A DNA stretch of 64,000 nt from Actinopolyspora biskrensis (GTDB taxonomy: Bacteria > Actinomycetota > Actinomycetes > Mycobacteriales > Pseudonocardiaceae), in assembly GCF_013408175.1 (NCBI RefSeq), contig NZ_JACBYW010000001.1:1240001-1304000 (forward strand). The letters run 5' to 3'. A program made the position numbers and the translations under genes. Under the pieces are notes generated by a model. It had not been told where the DNA came from. It worked only from the letters and a program-made list of their open reading frames with translations, and searched no databases. Shown here piece by piece: positions 60,034-64,000 of the stretch (position 1 is the first letter of the stretch; every line of letters starts with the position of its first letter).

Positions 60034-60750
60034 TCAGGCCAGTGCCTTGAACAGCAGCACCACGGCGCTGAAGGCGGCGACGAGCAGCAGGGCGGGCCGG
60101 GTCCTTCCCCGGTCGAGCAGGTGACGGAGCGGGCCGGAGATCAGGAAACCGAGCAGGGCGAACGGGAAGAGCACAGCCGCGGCCAACAACTGTTGGCCCT
60201 GCACCTGGCCGGAGAGCAGAAGCACGCCCAGCGAGAGCAGCGACCCCAGGGCGAAGTACGCGCTGAGCGTGCTGCGCACGGTAGGACCCGCGTTGTGCTG
60301 GTAGACCAGCGCTATGGGGGGCCCTCCGACGGCGGCGGCCGTGCCGAACACGCCGCTGAACATGCCCGCTGTGAACAGCGTTCCCGGCACGGGGGTCGGG
60401 TGCCAGGTCAACAACGACAACCCCACCGAGATGAGCACCACTGTCGCGATGAGCACCGCCAGCCACCTGCTGGGCAGCAGCGCCAGCGCGGCCACACCGA
60501 TGATCGCGCCGGGAACCCGCCCGAACAGTCCCCAGCGCACTCCGCGCCAGTCCGCCTGCCCACGTTCGCGCAGCAGCGGAAGCACCGCGAAGGCCGACCC
60601 CGTGATCAGCAGCGGCACCGGTACCAGGACGGGGTCGGCGATGGCCAGCAGTGGAGCGGCGATCAGGTTCATGCCGAAGCCGACGGATCCCTGCACGATC
60701 GCTCCGCCGAGCACGATCGTGCCCGCCAGTAGCAGCATCCAGATGCTCAC
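60034..60750 (-). CDS. TSUP-family (TauE/SafE) exporter
   Basis: This 238-residue protein has 7-8 membrane helices in two repeats, with GAIVQGSVGFGMNLIAAPLL in the first and SGVFGTAAAVGGPPIALVYQ in the second, the TauE/SafE signature. It moves sulfite, sulfoacetate or other anions. ATG at 60750. Its upstream region carries overlapping palindromes. Confidence 0.9.
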   Translation of the reverse strand: MSIWMLLLAGTIVLGGAIVQGSVGFGMNLIAAPLLAIADPVLVPVPLLITGSAFAVLPLLRERGQADWRGVRWGLFGRVPGAIIGVAALALLPSRWLAVLIATVVLISVGLSLLTWHPTPVPGTLFTAGMFSGVFGTAAAVGGPPIALVYQHNAGPTVRSTLSAYFALGSLLSLGVLLLSGQVQGQQLLAAAVLFPFALLGFLISGPLRHLLDRGRTRPALLLVAAFSAVVLLFKALA

Positions 60751-61486
60751 GTGGTCCCTCGATTGATTCGGGTACTGCTCGGACGTGTCGAGTCAACGCT
60801 GTCGGAGGAGGCCGAAGCCACCGCCGGGGACCTGATGTGTGCCGGAGCTCACCGTGATCCTCGATCACTCGAGTGAGAGGGGGTCTCGGATCGCCGGTGC
60901 CGGGGTGCCGCGGAGAGGAGAGCGGTTCGGCGGGGCGGCCGGTTCGTGCGGCCCGTCCCGGTTCCCGCCGGTGCGGTGGGCGGGTGTTTTCCGCCCGAAA
61001 AAGTGACGAATCACACGTAGTGAGTGCGTAACGCCACACCGGTCGCGCTCGTGCCTGCGTGCTCCGGTTCGTCGCGGGGCTCGGCGGGGTCGCGTGCGGG
61101 TGGGTTCGGAAGTGAATCCGCAGTGCAGGCATGCGTTGGGAGCCGGGGTGCGGGGGCCTCGCGGCGCCGCCGTGTTCCCGTGGTGTCGGTTTCGTCGGGT
61201 CGCGCTTTGCGACACATATCACCGGGATGGCGCAACGGCTCGGACAATTCCGAAGGGGCGCACTTCGTGACCTGGTGTTTTTCCGAACGGCGCGGTGGCG
61301 CCAACTCCGCGTATTGCTCCATTCGGAGCAGTACCGTTGATACGAACGGAGGTGTTTCCGCCGTATTGGCGTCCGTACGTTGCTCGCTCGTGGCACGAAT
61401 CGTGCTCGCGGTGGTGCGGGTTGGCCCCCAAGGGCTGCCGCGATCCGCCGTGACCGACGTCGACAGAAGGAAAACCTGAGGCCGAC
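60751..61486. other. Large divergent intergenic region with palindromes
   Basis: These 736 bases between TSUP and the methylenetetrahydrofolate reductase gene hold no gene I can support. They contain the palindrome TCACTCGAGTGA (60865-60876) overlapping GTGATC-CTC-GATCAC (60854-60868), and a TGCTCC-ATTC-GGAGCA hairpin near 61317-61332. The leader of the reductase gene may lie here; no known riboswitch pattern is seen. Confidence 0.5.
60854..60876. promoter_or_regulatory. Overlapping palindromes upstream of the TSUP gene
   Basis: GTGATC-CTC-GATCAC (60854-60868) overlaps the perfect 12-bp palindrome TCACTCGAGTGA (60865-60876). They start about 104 bases upstream of the TSUP start codon and look like an operator for a dimeric regulator. 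Confidence 0.5.
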
Positions 61487-62374
61487 ATGGAAACGATCGC
61501 ACTCGAACTGGTGCCGCCGGACCAAGACGGCGGTGTGGAGAGCGCAGTTGAGGAAGGCCGCAAGGTGGCCGAGAGCTGCCGCACGTCCGGGCTCGGGGAC
61601 CGCATCCAGCACCTGATGATCCCCGGCCTGATCGCCGAGGACGACGATCGGCCGGTCGAGATCAAGCAGAAGATGGACACGCTCGATTTCTGGCACGCAG
61701 TTCGTCCGGAGATCGGTGATGTGAAGGGGCTGTGCACCCAGGTCACCGCTTTCCACGACAAACAGCAGTTGACCGAGCGTCTCGAGAACCTGCGCAACGC
61801 CGGCATGGACGGCATCGCCTTCGTCGGGGTGCCGCGCAACATGAACGACGGCGAGGGGCCCGGCATGGCCCCCACCGACGCCCTGGCCGAGTTCAAGGAT
61901 CTCGTGCCCAACCGGGGCGTGATCCTGATCCCGACTCGCGAGGGCGAGCACGGGCGGTTCAACTTCAAGTGCGAGCAGGGCGCCACCTACGGCATGACCC
62001 AGCTGCTGTACTCGGACTCCATCGTGGGGTTCCTCAAGGAGTTCGCGCAGCAGACGCCGCACCGTCCGGAGATCCTGCTCTCCTTCGGCTTCGTTCCGGG
62101 GGCCGAGAGCAAGGCCAAACTCATCGACTGGCTCATCCAGGACCCGGGAAATCCCGTGGTGGAGCAGGAGCAGGAGTTCGTCGCCAGGCTCGCCGAGAAG
62201 TCCTTCGAGGAGCGGAAGCGTCAGCTGGTCGACCTCTACAAGCGGGTCATCGACGGGGTGCACGACCTCGGTTTCCCGCTGAGCGTTCATCTGGAGGCGC
62301 CGTACGGCAACTCCAAGCCGGCTTTCGAGACCTTCGCGGAGATGCTGGACTACTGGTCACCGCGAAACGCGTGA
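61487..62374 (+). CDS. Mycobacterial-type methylenetetrahydrofolate reductase
   Basis: This 295-residue protein matches the mycobacterial-type reductase family, a non-canonical MTHFR that supplies 5-methyltetrahydrofolate for methionine synthesis. Family stretches are VKGLCTQVTAFHDKQQLTER, LRNAGMDGIAFVGVPRNMND, and CEQGATYGMTQLLYSDSIVG. Canonical MetF residues for FAD binding are not obvious. ATG 61487, GAGG 6-8 bases upstream. A terminator hairpin follows. Confidence 0.85.
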   Translation: METIALELVPPDQDGGVESAVEEGRKVAESCRTSGLGDRIQHLMIPGLIAEDDDRPVEIKQKMDTLDFWHAVRPEIGDVKGLCTQVTAFHDKQQLTERLENLRNAGMDGIAFVGVPRNMNDGEGPGMAPTDALAEFKDLVPNRGVILIPTREGEHGRFNFKCEQGATYGMTQLLYSDSIVGFLKEFAQQTPHRPEILLSFGFVPGAESKAKLIDWLIQDPGNPVVEQEQEFVARLAEKSFEERKRQLVDLYKRVIDGVHDLGFPLSVHLEAPYGNSKPAFETFAEMLDYWSPRNA

Positions 62375-62382
62375 CCGGCCGA

Positions 62383-62433
62383 TGGGCGCGGCCGGTGAAC
62401 GTGCGTGTGGACGCCGTTCACCGGCCGCGCCCA
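62383..62433. terminator. Bidirectional terminator, reductase / FNT
   Basis: A perfect 19-bp stem (62383-62401 with 62415-62433) and a 13-nt loop, starting 9 bases after the reductase stop codon. It is the longest hairpin in the window. Confidence 0.9.
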
Positions 62434-62574
62434 CTCGGGCGCCGCTCCGGTGCGTTCCGGGGCGGGCCCGAGGGGGAACGGCTCGTCGTTGCCCGGTGTC
62501 GGGGCAACCGATCACGAGACCGCGAGAGGTTCCGCCGAGCGACCACCTGCGACGACCGCGGCGGAAAACCTCGA

Positions 62575-63405
62575 TCAGGCGTAGCGCCATTCCCGGATGC
62601 GTGCGTGACCACGGATCAGCCGCAGTGCGGTGGTGATCCCCACCCCACCGATGATGTTGCCGCCGAGGGCCCAGCCGAACCAGCTGAGCCACTCCACGTA
62701 GCCGTAGTCGGCTCCCGCGTGGATTCCCCCGAAGATCAGCAGACTGTCCAGCACCGCGTGGTGCATCCCGGTGCCCACGATGAGGAACCCGGTCAGCACG
62801 CTGGCCGTGAGCTTGGCCATGTCGTTGTCGGTGCCGTTGTGCATCCTGGTCATCAGGGTGATGGAGCTGCCGGCCAGGATCGCCAGGCACAGGTTCTTCG
62901 GTGAGAACGGGGCGAGGGCGAACTTCCCGCCCATCCCGACGGCCGTCGAGTGCAGCTCGGGAAAGGCCGTGATCACCACGAGCATCAGTGCCCATCCGCC
63001 GATCAGGTTTCCGGTGAGGGTTCCACCCCAGAAACGCGCCAGTTGACGCAAACCGGCCTGGCGGGCCGTGACGACCACGATCGGAACCAGGAAGCCTTCG
63101 GTGAACAGCTCGGCGTGACCGAGCAGCAGCGCGATCAGGGCCACTGAGAAGGCCAGCCCGGCCAGCAGTGAACTGCCGGTGCTCTGTTCCACGGTCAGCA
63201 GGGCGAGCACGCCCAGCGCCACTTCCACACCCGCGACCAGCGCGGTCGCCAACAGCTGAGGCCACGTTCGGTACAGGCGGGGACGCCCCTTTTCGATGAT
63301 CCGATCTATGGCCTGGTCCACCTCGTTCTCACGCGGTCGTTGTCGACCTTCGGGAGTGTGTGGTGTGACAACATGACGGGGTTGCTCAACCTGCTTAGTA
63401 ACCAC
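62575..63405 (-). CDS. Formate/nitrite transporter (FNT) family channel
   Basis: This 276-residue protein has six or seven membrane helices and FNT features: LTGNLIGGWALML (the channel half-helix region), LVVGTG-type GFLIVGTGMHHAVLDSL near the central His, and an N-terminal ENEVDQAIDRIIEKGRPRLY helix as in FocA. It passes formate, nitrite or similar monovalent acids. The start is GTG 63405. The N-terminal tail is 30 residues longer than FocA. Confidence 0.88.
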   Translation of the reverse strand: MVTKQVEQPRHVVTPHTPEGRQRPRENEVDQAIDRIIEKGRPRLYRTWPQLLATALVAGVEVALGVLALLTVEQSTGSSLLAGLAFSVALIALLLGHAELFTEGFLVPIVVVTARQAGLRQLARFWGGTLTGNLIGGWALMLVVITAFPELHSTAVGMGGKFALAPFSPKNLCLAILAGSSITLMTRMHNGTDNDMAKLTASVLTGFLIVGTGMHHAVLDSLLIFGGIHAGADYGYVEWLSWFGWALGGNIIGGVGITTALRLIRGHARIREWRYA

Positions 63406-63916
63406 GACCTACCTGTGCTTATATCGCTGGTGCAATGACTGATTTCCCGGGTGATTCGATTCCGGGGGCCGCGCGGACTCGAGCGTGTTCCGCCGCCGTT
63501 CGTTCCGTGGGAAGAGTTTCGTCGACCGGTGGATGTCGCTGCTCGAACCGCGCCGCGCAAGTGTCGCAAAACCGATATTCCGGTCAGAAGACCCGGTAGG
63601 CCAAAAGAGTGAAAGGGCAAGTGTTAGAGCCCCGGCGCCGGAGAAACCCTGCCGGACATCGGTGAAGTATCCCCAGCGTACACCCGGTTTGGAAGGGGAA
63701 TCCCCGGGAGGACGCTCTTGTCCTTTCGGGGCGGTGGAACGCCCCGGATGAGGTGGGGGAGTACCTGCCGGAACGAGGTCTTCGGAGATGGTCCGGTGTG
63801 GAGCGCGGGGTCTCCCGTGGAACTCCCGGGACGCGCGTAGATCGCTGTTCGAGGAGGAGGTGCGGCGGCGAGCACCCGGGGGCGCGGAACCATCGCGGTA
63901 CCCGCGGAACGGGCAC
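63406..63916. other. Intergenic region, no gene recognised
   Basis: These 511 bases lie between the FNT gene and the partial gene at the window edge. Open frames are Arg/Pro-rich without motifs. The FNT promoter should lie in the first 150 bases. Confidence 0.45.
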
Positions 63917-64000
63917 CTAGCGAGGCTTCCGTGCGGAGTCCCGGGAATCGTCGGCGACGGCGGCGAACGGCCGCTTGCCCTCCGAACGGCGCAACCACAG
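63917..64000 (-). CDS. C-terminal end of an unidentified gene
   Basis: A minus-strand frame is open from the window edge to a TAG at 63917-63919, coding LWLRRSEGKRPFAAVADDSR and seven more residues. Its codons have strongly GC-rich third positions, as in true genes here. The product cannot be identified from 27 residues. Confidence 0.45.
   Translation of the reverse strand: MWLRRSEGKRPFAAVADDSRDSARKPR

Noticed and set aside
61200-61486. SAM or cobalamin riboswitch before the folate reductase gene
   Set aside because: No conserved B12-box or SAM core could be traced; only ordinary hairpins.

Overview
The window is high-GC, gene-dense DNA that looks like an actinomycete chromosome. A Pup-like gene, a conservon (sensor kinase, roadblock protein, DUF742 protein, GTPase, P450s), CsoR, a mycobacterial-type methylenetetrahydrofolate reductase and frequent GTG starts with 4-nt ATGA overlaps all point to Actinobacteria. 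A Pseudonocardiales-like genome (for example Actinopolyspora or Saccharopolyspora) is my best guess. That is inference; no rRNA or other marker is present.

Layout. 1-3 kb: the end of a phosphoketolase gene and a coupled acetate kinase, which together turn sugar phosphates into acetate and ATP. 3-6 kb: a STAS-domain protein, a 31-bp triple tandem repeat, a short-chain dehydrogenase and an epimerase. 6.2-11.7 kb: a decay zone. A second complex-I-like (nuo) cluster has frameshifts in its A, B and D genes, and a deletion joins nuoK to the end of nuoN. It is followed by an alcohol dehydrogenase reduced to its two ends and a broken glycosyltransferase, with an intact holin-X/DUF3618 pair between them. 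12.2-14.9 kb: an islet of small, probably stress-related proteins (hemerythrin, BRCT-like, DUF6480, short helical proteins) that includes a stand-alone Pup. 15-20 kb: metal homeostasis, with a CDF exporter and a CzrA-type regulator, then CsoR and a CopA ATPase behind a consensus promoter. 20-25 kb: adenosine deaminase and a divergent GntR regulator sharing operator-like sites, a DUF2267/carbinolamine-dehydratase fusion and a double-VOC protein. 25-28 kb: a secreted arabinanase, a BCCT transporter and an SRPBCC protein.

28.6-34.4 kb: a complete conservon ending in two P450s, the first of which lacks the usually invariant ExxR arginine. 34.4-38.4 kb: a four-gene coupled operon of LytS-type kinase, LytTR regulator, small membrane protein and sodium/solute symporter. 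38.5-43 kb: a Tat-exported intradiol dioxygenase, an IS630-like protein with a broken catalytic triad, a MetE-like methyltransferase and a VIT1-type iron/manganese transporter. 43-47 kb: a three-subunit molybdenum hydroxylase operon resembling PaoABC. 47-50.5 kb: a CBS protein, two small proteins and a LigD split into phosphoesterase, ligase and polymerase genes. 50.6-57.5 kb: DUF1015 with a SerA-like dehydrogenase, a GGCT-like protein, cold-shock protein, an ABC-2-like membrane protein, a metallo-beta-lactamase-fold hydrolase and a MerR regulator. 57.6-64 kb: SulP, macro domain, TSUP, methylenetetrahydrofolate reductase and an FNT channel. The last bases hold the end of a gene that continues beyond the window.

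Most operons end in perfect GC-rich hairpins, often between convergent genes. No tRNA, rRNA, CRISPR array, prophage or complete insertion sequence was found. Starts were chosen from ribosome-binding sites and overlaps, so they are predictions.
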